Shown here: positions 43,215 to 51,330 of the stretch, in pieces
Layout of the letters: each line of letters starts with the position of its first letter
Position numbering within the stretch: the stretch's first letter is position 1
Source of the DNA: Candidatus Thiodictyon syntrophicum
GTDB taxonomy: Bacteria > Pseudomonadota > Gammaproteobacteria > Chromatiales > Chromatiaceae
Direction of reading: 5' to 3'
Assembly: GCF_002813775.1 (NCBI RefSeq)
Contig: NZ_CP020370.1
Location: 186,001-250,000, forward strand
Length of the DNA: 64,000 nt
Position numbers and translations under genes: made by a program
The notes under the pieces: generated by a model
Databases searched by the model: none
The model's input: only the letters and a program-made list of their open reading frames with translations
Told to the model about the DNA's origin: nothing

Positions 43215-43280
43215 GGCTCGCCATGACCGCCGCCCGTGCTGCATGAGCGAGCGACAGCTTTCCTTTCCCCTCAAACAGTG

Positions 43281-43305
43281 AAAAATCGCCCAGCAGGCGA
43301 TTTTT
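43281..43305. terminator. Bidirectional intrinsic terminator after the reductase gene
   Basis: AAAAATCGCC, loop CAGCA, GGCGATTTTT: a perfect 10-bp stem with A-run and T-run on its two sides. It directly abuts the stop of the leftward gene at 43305-44180 and shares its core with the hairpin at 32271-32307. Confidence 0.85.
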
Positions 43306-44180
43306 CAATGGTTCATGGACTCCAGCACCTTGTAGATCGCCGCTGAATCCAGTTCCCCCAGCCCTTGGTCGACCAAGGCATCGAGGTACTGGGCAATGCT
43401 CGCGGCGGTCGGCAGGCCGAGCCCCAATTGCGCGGCCGCCTCGCCGACGATCCGCATGTCCTTCTGGTGCAGGCGCGCCTTGAAGCCGGGGGCAAAGTTG
43501 CCGTCGATCATGCGTTGGCCGTGGACCTCCAGGATGCGGCTCGCGGCGAAGCCGCCGAGCAGGGCCTCGCGCACCCGCGCCGGGTCCACCCCGGCGGCGC
43601 GCGCCAGCAGGATCGCCTCCGCCACCCCGGCGATGGTCGCCCCCACCACGATCTGGTTGCACGACTTGCAGACCTGGCCGGCGCCGTTCGTGCCCACATG
43701 GACGATGTTGCGCCCCAGGACCTCCAGCAGCGGGCGCACCCGGTCGAAGACCGGCACCGCGCCGCCCACCATGATCGAGAGGGTCCCCGCGATCGCCCCG
43801 GACTCCCCGCCCGAGACCGGTGCGTCCAGCATGGCCACCCCTTGGCCCTCCAGACGCCCCGCGATCACCCGGGTGGCCGCGGCCGAGATGGTGCTCATAT
43901 CGACCACGACGGCGCCCGGGGCCGCCCCCTCCAGCACCCCGCCCGGCCCCAGGATCACCTGCTCCACGTCCGGCGTGTCGGCCACCATGGTGAAGATCAC
44001 CTCGGCCTGGGCGGCGGCCTGCGCGGGGCTGCGCCAGGTCATGGCGCCGGCCGCCGCCAGCGGCTCCATGGACTCCGGGCGGCGGGCATAGACCGCCAGG
44101 TCGTACCCGGCGCGCCGCAGGTTGAGGGCCATGGGGCGGCCCATGATGCCGAGTCCGATGAAGGCGATGCGATCAGGCAT
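43305..44180 (-). CDS. 2-hydroxy-3-oxopropionate reductase-like NAD(P)-dependent oxidoreductase
   Basis: A 291-aa member of the beta-hydroxyacid dehydrogenase family (GarR/GlxR group), which reduces tartronate semialdehyde to glycerate. The Rossmann start is IAFIGLGIMGRPMALNL. The substrate-binding block is DAPVSGGESGAIAGTLSIMV, and the catalytic Lys lies in NGAGQVCKSCNQIVV. The C-terminal all-helical dimer domain ends LDSAAIYKVLESMN. The frame runs upstream to 44294, but conservation begins at MPDRIAFIG. A terminator follows at once. Substrate could be another short beta-hydroxyacid. It is a single gene, 123 bp downstream of rpiA on the same strand. Confidence 0.9.
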   Translation of the reverse strand: MPDRIAFIGLGIMGRPMALNLRRAGYDLAVYARRPESMEPLAAAGAMTWRSPAQAAAQAEVIFTMVADTPDVEQVILGPGGVLEGAAPGAVVVDMSTISAAATRVIAGRLEGQGVAMLDAPVSGGESGAIAGTLSIMVGGAVPVFDRVRPLLEVLGRNIVHVGTNGAGQVCKSCNQIVVGATIAGVAEAILLARAAGVDPARVREALLGGFAASRILEVHGQRMIDGNFAPGFKARLHQKDMRIVGEAAAQLGLGLPTAASIAQYLDALVDQGLGELDSAAIYKVLESMNH

Positions 44181-44303
44181 GTATAAGGTCTCTGTGGCAG
44201 GCTGACAGATGCAGTTGTCGTGAGGCTCAGGCGCCGCTCCTGGTGGGAGCGGCTTCAGTCGCGACGAGGCCACGGCTGCTTGCCCCGTCTCCAAGGCGAT
44301 GAC

Positions 44304-44963
44304 TTACTCGGGCATCAGCGTTTTTGGGCCCTGCGGGGTGCCCAGGATCAGGACATCGGCGGGCCTCAGGGCGAAGATGCCGACCGTGACCACGCCAGGG
44401 ATGTTGTTGATTTGTTGCTCCAGACTGACCGGCTCCAGGATCTCCAGGCCCTGGACGTCCAGGATCAGGTTGCCGTTGTCGGTGACGAAGCCCTCGCGCC
44501 ACACCGGGGTGCCGCCGGCCCGGACCAGTTGCCGGGCGACGAAACTGCGGGCCATGGGGACGACCTCTACCGGCAGGGGAAAGCGGCCGAGCAGCTCCAC
44601 CAACTTGGTCTCATCGGCAATGCAGACGAAGCGAGCGCTCGCCCCCGCGACGATTTTCTCCCGGGTCAGGGCCCCGCCGCCGCCCTTGATCAACTGCAAT
44701 TGGCGGTTGGACTCGTCCGCCCCGTCCACGTAGAGTGCGAGGTCACCGACCGCGTTCAGGTCGTAGACCGGGATGCCGTGGGCCTTCAAGCGGGCGCTGG
44801 ACACCTCTGAACTGGACACGGCGCCCTCGATGCGACCCTTGATGGTCGCGAGCGCGTCAATGAAGTGATTGACCGTGGAGCCGGTGCCCACGCCGATGAT
44901 CCCGCCCTCGACATAGGCCAGGGCCGCGTGGGCGGCCTGTTTTTTCTGCTCGTCCTGGTTCAT
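44304..44963 (-). CDS. rpiA: Ribose-5-phosphate isomerase A
   Basis: A 219-aa enzyme interconverting ribose-5-phosphate and ribulose-5-phosphate in the pentose phosphate and Calvin pathways. Motifs are [15 protein letters not shown] (phosphate loop, in [13 protein letters not shown]), [18 protein letters not shown], the active-site acid [13 protein letters not shown] and [16 protein letters not shown] with its catalytic Glu. Length is normal. Upstream is a WVERSETH-type repeat and then the divergent ilvA gene. Confidence 0.96.
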   Translation of the reverse strand: MNQDEQKKQAAHAALAYVEGGIIGVGTGSTVNHFIDALATIKGRIEGAVSSSEVSSARLKAHGIPVYDLNAVGDLALYVDGADESNRQLQLIKGGGGALTREKIVAGASARFVCIADETKLVELLGRFPLPVEVVPMARSFVARQLVRAGGTPVWREGFVTDNGNLILDVQGLEILEPVSLEQQINNIPGVVTVGIFALRPADVLILGTPQGPKTLMPE

Positions 44964-45013
44964 GGGGTGCCTCGCTGAATTGGTCTCTTAAGGGCTTGGT
45001 ATCATAGCGCAAG

Positions 45014-45046
45014 TGATGGGTTTCGCTGCGCTCTACCCACCCCACA
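45014..45046. repeat. 'VGWVERSETH' class intergenic repeat
   Basis: GATGGGTTTCGCTGCGCTCT followed by ACCCACCCCAC is the widely dispersed repeat whose complement reads WVERSETH when translated. Another copy is at 59221-59254 inside the damaged hsdS gene. Confidence 0.7.
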
Positions 45047-45185
45047 ATCTACCATCTCGGCGCCTGGTAACCTGGGGCGTCTGGCCCCCGGGGGTGCAAT
45101 CAGAACTGATGTTTTAACGCACATGTCGTAGGGTACGCATTGCGTACCCGCCAAGAGCTACCGGACGTTCTCGCGGACCGGGCAT

Positions 45186-45242
45186 CGTTGTCGTTGTCGT
45201 GGTCGGATTATTCGATTACGACAACGACAACGACAACGACAG
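45186..45242. repeat. GTTGTC-arm hairpin element, copy B (short)
   Basis: Left arm GTTGTCGTTGTCGTGGTCG, a 7-base centre, and right arm CGATTACGACAACGACAACG continued by ACAACGAC. It lacks the ~55-bp interior found in copies A and C, so it may be a deletion derivative. It lies upstream of ilvA. Confidence 0.88.
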
Positions 45243-45319
45243 CGTACCCGGGATCTCGGTTACCACATCAGTTCTGATCGCACCCGGCCCCCGGCCCCTT
45301 GTCTCACTGAGGTTTTCCA

Positions 45320-46855
45320 ATGCCCGACAGCTACATCGAGCGCATCCTGAAGGCCCGTGTCTACGAGGTTGCCCAGGAGACCCCCCTGACCCTGGCGGCG
45401 GCCCTCTCGGCCCGCCTGGGCAATCAGGTCCTGCTCAAGCGCGAGGACCTCCAACCGGTCTTTTCATTCAAGCTGCGCGGCGCCTACAACAAGCTGGTGA
45501 GTCTGAGCCCGCAGGTGCGCGCCCGTGGGGTCATCGCGGCCAGCGCAGGCAATCACGCCCAGGGCGTCGCGCTGGGCGCGGCGCGTCTGGGGGTGGCGGC
45601 CACCATCGTGATGCCGCGCACCACCCCGGGCATCAAGGTCCGGGCGGTGCGGGCCCTGGGCGGGACCGCGGTGCTGTGCGGCGACTCCTACGACGAGGCC
45701 TATGCCCATGCCATGGGACTGGTCGCGGAGTTGGGTCTGACCTTCGTGCACCCCTTCGACGACCCGCAGGTGATCGCCGGTCAGGGGACCATCGGCATGG
45801 AGATCCTGCGCCAGCACCCGGAGCCCCCCCATGCCATCTTTGTCCCCGTGGGCGGTGGTGGGCTCATCGCCGGCATCGCCGCCTATGTGAAGTGGCTGGC
45901 GCCCCAGGTGCGCATCATCGGCGTGGAGCCGGAGGACGCGCCGACCCTGCACGCGGCCCTGGCGGCGGGGCGGCCGGTGGAACTCGCGCAGGTCGGCCTG
46001 TTCGCCGACGGGGTGGCGGTGCGCCGCATCGGCACTGAGACCTTTCGGGTCGCCGCCCAGCGGGTGGACGAGGTGATACTGGTCGGTACCGACGAGATCT
46101 GCGCCGCCATCAAGGACATCTACGAAGACACCCGCGGTATCGCCGAACCCGCCGGGGCCCTGGCCGTGGCTGGCCTGAAGCGCTATGTGGCGCGCACCGG
46201 CTGCCGCGGTGAACACCTGGTGGCGATCGAGAGCGGTGCCAACATGAACTTCGACCGGCTGCGCCATGTGGCCGAGCGGGCGGATTTGGGTGAGCGGCGC
46301 GAGGCCCTGCTGGCGGTCGCGATCCCCGAACGGCCCGGGAGCTTCCTGGCCTTCTGCCGGGCGCTCGGCGAGCACCAGATCACCGAGTTCAACTACCGTT
46401 TCGCCGACCCCGATCAGGCCCAGGTCTTCGTGGGGGTGGAACTGGGCGGCGGCGACGCCCAGCGCGCCCGGTTGATCGGGCAACTGCGCGACCAGGGGTT
46501 GGGGGTGCTCGATATGACGGACAACGAGACCGCGAAGTTGCATGTGCGCTACATGGTCGGGGGGCACGCCCCGGGGGCGGGCGAGACCCCCGGAGAGACC
46601 GTGGTCCGATTCGAGTTTCCGGAGCGCCCCGGGGCCCTGCTGGACCTGCTCGGCGGGCTCGGCAAGCGTTGGAACATCACCCTCTTCCACTACCGCAACC
46701 ATGGGGCCGCCTATGGCCGGGTACTGATGGGGGCGACGGTCCCGCAGGCAGAGCGCGCCGACTTCCGCCGCTCCCTGGACGCCCTGGGTTACCCCCATTG
46801 GGATGAAACCGACAACCCGGCCTATCGCATCTTTGCCGGCGGGCTGGCTAACTAG
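45320..46855 (+). CDS. ilvA: Threonine ammonia-lyase, biosynthetic
   Basis: A 511-aa PLP enzyme converting threonine to 2-oxobutanoate, the first step of isoleucine synthesis. The PLP lysine is in PVFSFKLRGAYNKL, the phosphate-binding glycine loop is PVGGGGLIAGIAAY, and ASAGNHAQGVALG is conserved. The C-terminal third holds two ACT-like regulatory domains (PERPGSFLAFCRALG and FPERPGALLDLLGGLG) for feedback control by isoleucine/valine. Length matches the long biosynthetic form. It is flanked on both sides by GTTGTC hairpin elements. Confidence 0.96.
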   Translation: MPDSYIERILKARVYEVAQETPLTLAAALSARLGNQVLLKREDLQPVFSFKLRGAYNKLVSLSPQVRARGVIAASAGNHAQGVALGAARLGVAATIVMPRTTPGIKVRAVRALGGTAVLCGDSYDEAYAHAMGLVAELGLTFVHPFDDPQVIAGQGTIGMEILRQHPEPPHAIFVPVGGGGLIAGIAAYVKWLAPQVRIIGVEPEDAPTLHAALAAGRPVELAQVGLFADGVAVRRIGTETFRVAAQRVDEVILVGTDEICAAIKDIYEDTRGIAEPAGALAVAGLKRYVARTGCRGEHLVAIESGANMNFDRLRHVAERADLGERREALLAVAIPERPGSFLAFCRALGEHQITEFNYRFADPDQAQVFVGVELGGGDAQRARLIGQLRDQGLGVLDMTDNETAKLHVRYMVGGHAPGAGETPGETVVRFEFPERPGALLDLLGGLGKRWNITLFHYRNHGAAYGRVLMGATVPQAERADFRRSLDALGYPHWDETDNPAYRIFAGGLAN

Positions 46856-46898
46856 CGCGTCGCCCAAGGTTCGAGAGGAAGAAGAATGCTTGTCGCAT

Positions 46899-47014
<116 letters not shown>

Positions 47015-47034
47015 CGAGGCTGGCCGCCAACCTG

Positions 47035-47724
47035 TTATCTTGTGCGCCGATAGATGCGGCTTTCGGTCGCCACGGCGTCGAGCGGCACGTCCCAGGGGCG
47101 GGGCACCAGGCGCGTGACGCGCTGGCATTCGTGGGCGATGCCGATCAGGCGCGGCCGCAGCCAGTGTCGGCGCTGCCGCAGGAAGGCCAGGGTGCGGTCG
47201 TAGTAGCCGCCGCCCATGCCGAGGCGGTTGCAGTCCATGTCGAATCCGACCAGCGGGACCAGGATCAGGTCGAGTGCCCAGGCTGGCGGCCGCCCCTGGC
47301 GACCGTGCCGGGGCTCGGGTATCCCGAAGCGATTAGTAGTCAGGGCGTCACCCGGTGCGTAGCGGACAAACCACAGTCGGCGCTGCCGCCCCGGACGCAA
47401 CACGGGCAGAAAGGTGCTTGCAGTGCCGCGGCGGGCCGCCGCCGCGAGCAGGGGTCGCGGGTCCAGTTCGCCGTTCGCCGGCCAGAACGCGGCGATCCGG
47501 CGGGCGCATCGGAAGGCGGGCTCCCGCCCCAGCACCCGGGTGAGTGCCGCCGCGTGACGTCGCTGATCGTTGCGGGAAAGCAGGCGCCGTGCCGCGCGGA
47601 GTCGGCGACGCAGGCCGCGGAGCGCCGGGCACCCGTTCGGCGCGTGCCGTCCCCACGGCACCTCAGGGTCAGCGCAAACAGCAGAAGTACCGAGTGCCGT
47701 GGTGGGGGCGAGGGGAGATTGCAT
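47035..47724 (-). CDS. fau: 5-formyltetrahydrofolate cyclo-ligase family protein
   Basis: A 229-aa protein of the YgfA/Fau family, which converts 5-formyl-THF to 5,10-methenyl-THF using ATP. The N-terminal part is basic (LRRRLRAARRLLSRNDQRRH). The conserved block is LILVPLVGFDMDCNRLGMGG with GGYYDRTLAFL, the phosphate-binding GxGxGYYD-type motif, and the C-terminus has DVPLDAVATESRIYR. The frame can be extended to 47793, but that would run into the 6S RNA 3' end. The start MQSPLAP at 47724 is chosen; it is somewhat longer than E. coli YgfA. Gene order zapA, 6S RNA, fau is the gammaproteobacterial standard. Confidence 0.9.
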   Translation of the reverse strand: MQSPLAPTTALGTSAVCADPEVPWGRHAPNGCPALRGLRRRLRAARRLLSRNDQRRHAAALTRVLGREPAFRCARRIAAFWPANGELDPRPLLAAAARRGTASTFLPVLRPGRQRRLWFVRYAPGDALTTNRFGIPEPRHGRQGRPPAWALDLILVPLVGFDMDCNRLGMGGGYYDRTLAFLRQRRHWLRPRLIGIAHECQRVTRLVPRPWDVPLDAVATESRIYRRTR

Positions 47725-47788
47725 TGGAAGCGAATCGAACACAGGGGCTTGGTACCCGCGGCCCTTTCGCAAGCGACGATAAAGGGGC

Positions 47789-47977
47789 GACACCCCCCGT
47801 CTGTGCCGTCGCTAACCTTTGTTCTTGAACCGTGAGGTTCAAGTGGGGTCAGTCGCGTCGGCTTCAGGCTTTCCGCTCGGGGGCGGACTTGCGCAACGGC
47901 CTCGTGGTCATGTCCCCAGGGTACAAAATAGGCTCAAGAAAATACCCAGCCAGCGGTCGAACACTACAGGGGGTGTC
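47789..47977 (-). ncRNA. ssrS: 6S RNA
   Basis: It lies between zapA and fau on their strand, the conserved location of ssrS. The closing stem pairs GACACCCCC at the 5' end with GGGGGGTGTC at the 3' end. The diagnostic 3' hairpin ACTTGAACC-TCAC-GGTTCAAG is intact, and AAAGCCTGAAG followed by GCGACTGACC corresponds to the strand facing the central bubble. Length of about 189 nt is typical. 6S RNA binds sigma-70 RNA polymerase in stationary phase. It is probably cotranscribed with fau. Ends are estimated from the closing stem. Confidence 0.9.
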
Positions 47978-47989
47978 TGGGGAAAGAGG

Positions 47990-48319
47990 CTATACCCTTT
48001 CGGCCGACGAGTCCAGGGCCGGTTGCGCGGACAGGGCCTCGCCGATGCGCTCCTGCAGCCGACCGAGCCGCCGGGTGACGGCGGTCTCCCCGCCGCCCTG
48101 CGCCTTTTGCAGTTGCAGCAACTCATTGGCGATATTGAGCGCCGCCAGCACCGCGATGCGGTCCGAGCCGATCACCCGCCCGGTCTGACGGATCTCGCGC
48201 ATCCGCCCGTCGAGCAGCCGCGCCGAGGCGATCAGGTCCTCCTGCTCGGCGGCCGGGCAGGCGATGCGATAGTCCTTGTCCAGGACTTTGATATTGACCC
48301 CAATGGGCTCGTCGGTCAT
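47990..48319 (-). CDS. zapA: Cell division protein ZapA
   Basis: A 109-aa protein that crosslinks FtsZ filaments at mid-cell. The N-terminal domain shows VNIKVLDKDYRIACPAAEQE then LIASARLLDGRMREIR, and the C-terminal half is the coiled-coil dimerisation helix (NIANELLQLQKAQGGGE). The ATG at 48319-48317 overlaps the stop of the ZapB-like gene (ATGA-type), so both are made together. 6S RNA and fau follow directly. Confidence 0.94.
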   Translation of the reverse strand: MTDEPIGVNIKVLDKDYRIACPAAEQEDLIASARLLDGRMREIRQTGRVIGSDRIAVLAALNIANELLQLQKAQGGGETAVTRRLGRLQERIGEALSAQPALDSSAERV

Positions 48320-48525
48320 AGACTCTCCTCCATCGCACGCAGCCGCGACAGCATGGCCTCGACGCGGCTGCGTGCCTGCTCGGTCTTCTCGATCAGGTCG
48401 CCGCGCTCGGCCGCCAGGGCCTCCTGGCGGGCGCGCAGGGAGGCGTTTTCCTCTTGGAGACGTTGACACAGGTGCAGCAGATGCTCCACGCCGCGCTCGA
48501 ACTGGTCGATGTCGAAACTGGCCAA
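48316..48525 (-). CDS. TIGR02449 family (ZapB-like) coiled-coil protein
   Basis: A 69-aa protein, almost entirely a coiled coil: FDIDQFERGVEHLLHLCQRL then LQEENASLRARQEALAAERG, and SRVEAMLSRLRAMEESL at the end. Proteins of this family are regularly encoded immediately upstream of zapA and are thought to be small division-associated proteins like ZapB. The best start is the TTG at 48525-48523 with AGAGG upstream; no ATG exists at a suitable place. The stop overlaps the zapA start. Confidence 0.85.
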   Translation of the reverse strand: MASFDIDQFERGVEHLLHLCQRLQEENASLRARQEALAAERGDLIEKTEQARSRVEAMLSRLRAMEESL

Positions 48526-48596
48526 GATCAGGGCCTCTTTGAGAATTCTTCGCACTATAGAAGGGGCGGCAGGCAGGGTCAATCGGGTCGGTGCCC

Positions 48597-49223
48597 ATGG
48601 TATGCTCAAGAGCCGCAACCAGACGGGCATCGACCGCGCCAGGCGCCCCGGAGACCACCACGGACATCGACTACGATCAGATCGGGAACCTGCTCCAGGC
48701 AAGCCCGCTCGCCCCGACCCCGAGCGAGGCCCAGGGGATGCTCTGCGGCCTGATCTGCGGCGGGTCCGCGGCCCCGGAGTCGGCCTGGCTCGACCTGTTG
48801 TTGCCGATCCCGCCCCTGAACCCGGACGGGGACGCAACCCTGGACCAGGAGGTGCAGCCGGCACGGGCCGTCCTGGGTGCGCTCGCGCGCCGAACTCAGG
48901 AGCGGATTGCAGGTCCCGGGCTCGATTTCCCCCTGTTGCTCCCGGACGACTCCCACGCCCTGGCCGAGCGCGCCACCGCCCTCTACGACTGGGTGCGCGG
49001 CTTCCTGTTTTCAATCGGTGTCCTGGGCCTCGCCGAGCGCGACCTGTCCGCTCAGGCACAAGAGGTCTTGCGCGACTTCGCGGACATCACCCGCCTGGAT
49101 CTCAACCAGTTGCGGCAGGACGAGGAGAACGAGGCGGCCCTGACCGAGCTGACCGAGTTCGTCTGGGTGGCCGCCATGCTGATCTACGAGGAGCGGGCGG
49201 CCCCCCGCCCGGGATCGCGATGA
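48597..49223 (+). CDS. ygfB: YgfB/UPF0149 family protein
   Basis: A 208-aa protein. The conserved part begins IDYDQIGNLLQASPLAPTPS and continues AQGMLCGLICGG, DDSHALAERATALYDWVRGF and DEENEAALTELTEFVWVAAM, all family blocks. YgfB is a small all-helical protein with regulatory roles in some relatives; no enzyme activity is known. The first 23 residues are poorly conserved, and a GTG at 48591 is an equal alternative start. It is divergent from the zapB/zapA pair and overlaps pepP (ATGA), the usual ygfB-pepP order. Confidence 0.9.
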   Translation: MVCSRAATRRASTAPGAPETTTDIDYDQIGNLLQASPLAPTPSEAQGMLCGLICGGSAAPESAWLDLLLPIPPLNPDGDATLDQEVQPARAVLGALARRTQERIAGPGLDFPLLLPDDSHALAERATALYDWVRGFLFSIGVLGLAERDLSAQAQEVLRDFADITRLDLNQLRQDEENEAALTELTEFVWVAAMLIYEERAAPRPGSR

Positions 49224-50524
49224 CCATGGCCGAGTATGGACGGCGCCGCCGCGCCCTGCTCAAGGCCATCGGCGCGGATGGGCTCGCCATCCTGCCGGCC
49301 GCCCATGAGACGATTCGCAACCGCGACGTCCACTACCCCTTCCGGCAGGCGAGCGACTTCACCTATCTCACCGGGTTCCCGGAACCCGAGGCCCTGGCGG
49401 TCTTCGCCCCCGGGCGCAAGAAGGGGGAGTTCATCCTGTTCTGCCGCCCCCGCGACCCGGAGCGCGAGCAGTGGGACGGCTATCGGGCCGGGGTCGAGGG
49501 GGCCACGGCGACCTACAAGGCCGACGAGGCGCACCCCTTGAGCGAACTCGACGCCCTCATGCCGGGACTGATCGACGGACGCGCCCGACTCCTGTTCCCC
49601 ATCGGCGCCGATGCCGCCTTCGACGCCCGCGTCTTCGGTTGGGTCAACCAGGTGCGGGCCAATGTGCGCAAGGGCGCGCTCCCGCCGGAGACCTTCGTCA
49701 CCATCGAGGCGCTCCTGCACGAGCAGCGCCTGCGCAAGGGCGAGGCCGAGGTCAAGCTCATGCGCCGGGCGGCGCGCATCTCCGCCGCCGGCCATCGCGG
49801 GCTGATGCGTCTGTGCCGCCCGGGCCGCGGCGAGGCGGAACTGGAGACCGAGTTCCTGCGCCACTGTGCCGCCGCGGGGGCGCGCTTCCAGGCTTATCCG
49901 CCCATCGTCGCCGGCGGGGCCCGCGCCTGCGTCCTACACTACGTCGACAATTGCGCGACCCTCAAGGACGGCGACCTGGTGTTGGTCGACGCGGGCTGCG
50001 AATTGCACGGCTACGCCTCGGACATCACCCGCACCTTCCCGGTCAACGGCCGGTTCAGCCCGCCCCAGCGTGAGCTCTACGAACTCGTCCTGGCGGCCCA
50101 GCTTGCCGCGATTGCGAAGGCCCGCCCCGGCAACCGCTGGATCGAGCCCCACGAGGCGGCGCTCAAGGTCCTGACCAAGGGCCTGATCCGTCTCGGCATA
50201 CTCGAAGGCAAGACAGCCAAGCTGATCAAGGACGAGGCCTATAAGCCCTATTACATGCACCGCACCGGTCACTGGCTCGGCATGGACGTGCACGACGTGG
50301 GTCACTACAAGGAGCGCGGTGAGTGGCGGCGTCTGGAGCCGGGCATGGTACTGACGGTGGAGCCGGGGCTCTACATGCCGGCCACCGAGGCGGTCCCCGC
50401 GCCCTATCAGGGCATCGGCATCCGGATCGAGGACGACGTGCTGATCACGCCGGACGGCAACGAGATCCTCTCCGCCGCGGCGCCCAAGGACCCGGAGGCG
50501 ATCGAGGCCTTGATGGCCAGCTAG
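49220..50524 (+). CDS. pepP: Xaa-Pro aminopeptidase P
   Basis: A 434-aa M24B metallopeptidase removing N-terminal residues before proline. The N-terminal creatinase-like domain has NRDVHYPFRQASDFTYLTGF. In the pita-bread domain the five metal ligands are visible: Asp in LVDAGCELHGYASD (first two), His in RTGHWLGMDVHDVGH, Glu in LTVEPGLYMP and Glu in GIGIRIEDDVLIT. Length is family-typical. It is coupled to ygfB by a 4-bp overlap. In relatives ubiH follows; here the downstream DNA is transposon debris instead. Confidence 0.96.
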   Translation: MTMAEYGRRRRALLKAIGADGLAILPAAHETIRNRDVHYPFRQASDFTYLTGFPEPEALAVFAPGRKKGEFILFCRPRDPEREQWDGYRAGVEGATATYKADEAHPLSELDALMPGLIDGRARLLFPIGADAAFDARVFGWVNQVRANVRKGALPPETFVTIEALLHEQRLRKGEAEVKLMRRAARISAAGHRGLMRLCRPGRGEAELETEFLRHCAAAGARFQAYPPIVAGGARACVLHYVDNCATLKDGDLVLVDAGCELHGYASDITRTFPVNGRFSPPQRELYELVLAAQLAAIAKARPGNRWIEPHEAALKVLTKGLIRLGILEGKTAKLIKDEAYKPYYMHRTGHWLGMDVHDVGHYKERGEWRRLEPGMVLTVEPGLYMPATEAVPAPYQGIGIRIEDDVLITPDGNEILSAAAPKDPEAIEALMAS

Positions 50525-50608
50525 CCAAAGGAAGCATCTTCATACGCCTGGCGCTCCTGATGGCGAGTGATCCGAGTCACCTTTGGCGCTTGCAGCGCCA
50601 AGTGAGCC

Positions 50609-51108
50609 TGCGACCCCACGGACATCGCGAAGGACTTCCTGCGCGTTTATCTGCCGCAAGAGGTGCTCACCGAGGTCGATCTGGACAGCGTGGAGATCAG
50701 TAAGGATACCTAGGCGTCGTCCGACCTGCGCACGATCTACTCGGACCTGGTCTATCGCGTGCGCTGGCGGGGCCAGCCCCTGCCGGTCTGCGTCTTGTTC
50801 GAGCACAAGAGCCGGCCTGAGCACTGGACCCAACTGCAACTGCTGCGGTACTTCGCGGTCGAGGGCGACGCCTACCGCAAGCAGCACCCGCGGGCACGGC
50901 TGCTGCCGCCGGTCATGCCGCTGGTGGTTTATCACGGCAAACGGCGTTGGCGGGTTCCCCGGAACTTCCACGACCTGATCTCCCCGCTTTCGCCCGCGCT
51001 GGCACCTTACATACCGAGCTTCACTTACGTCTTGGTGGACATCTCGCCGCAGAGCGACCCTGAGGTCAAGGGTAAGGTCCTGACCCGGCTGGTGCAGCTC
51101 GCGATGCG
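50609..51108 (+). pseudogene. Rpn-family nuclease/transposase (PD-(D/E)XK type) remnant
   Basis: Reading from 50609: DPTDIAKDFLRVYLPQEVLT, then VDLDSVEISKDT, a TAG stop at 50711-50713, then SSDLRTIYSDLVYRVRWRGQ, LPVCVLFEHKSRPEHWTQLQ and VMPLVVYHGKRRWRVPRNFH. This is the Rpn/transposase_31 core, with the nuclease-type E-x-K in EHKS. The N-terminus is lost, one stop interrupts it, and the C-terminus is cut off near 51108 by an inverted piece of an IS4 transposase gene. It is non-functional as a full protein, although a frame of 183 codons stays open after the stop. Confidence 0.85.
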
Positions 51109-51330
51109 TTCGATGCGGCCCGGACGCAGACCGACACGCAGCTGCGCCATCATGGCCAGCAAGGCCGCCAGGTCGGCCGCCGTGGCGAGGGCGTCGCGGT
51201 ACTGTTGCCACAGGGTCCACAGTTGCACGGCATGCTTGAAGCTGAGTTGGCGGGGGATCTGGTCGGCCAGCAGTGCCGACTGCGCCATCAGGAGACGGAT
51301 CAGATTGTAGGCGAGCCGATTAAAGTGGAC
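51095..51330 (-). pseudogene. IS4-family transposase C-terminal fragment
   Basis: On the minus strand from 51330: VHFNRLAYNLIRLLMAQSAL, then LADQIPRQLSFKHAVQLWTL and MAQLRVGLRPGRIE. This is the C-terminal end of an IS4-type DDE transposase, including the Y-(2)-R part of its YREK signature; the Glu-containing catalytic parts are gone. It joins the truncated Rpn gene on its left and directly abuts the stop codon of the helicase gene on its right. No terminal inverted repeats were found. Confidence 0.75.

Noticed and set aside
48509-49219. 237-residue N-terminal extension of pepP
   Set aside because: It overlaps ygfB throughout in another frame and has no resemblance to aminopeptidases; the ATG at 49220 gives the normal length.
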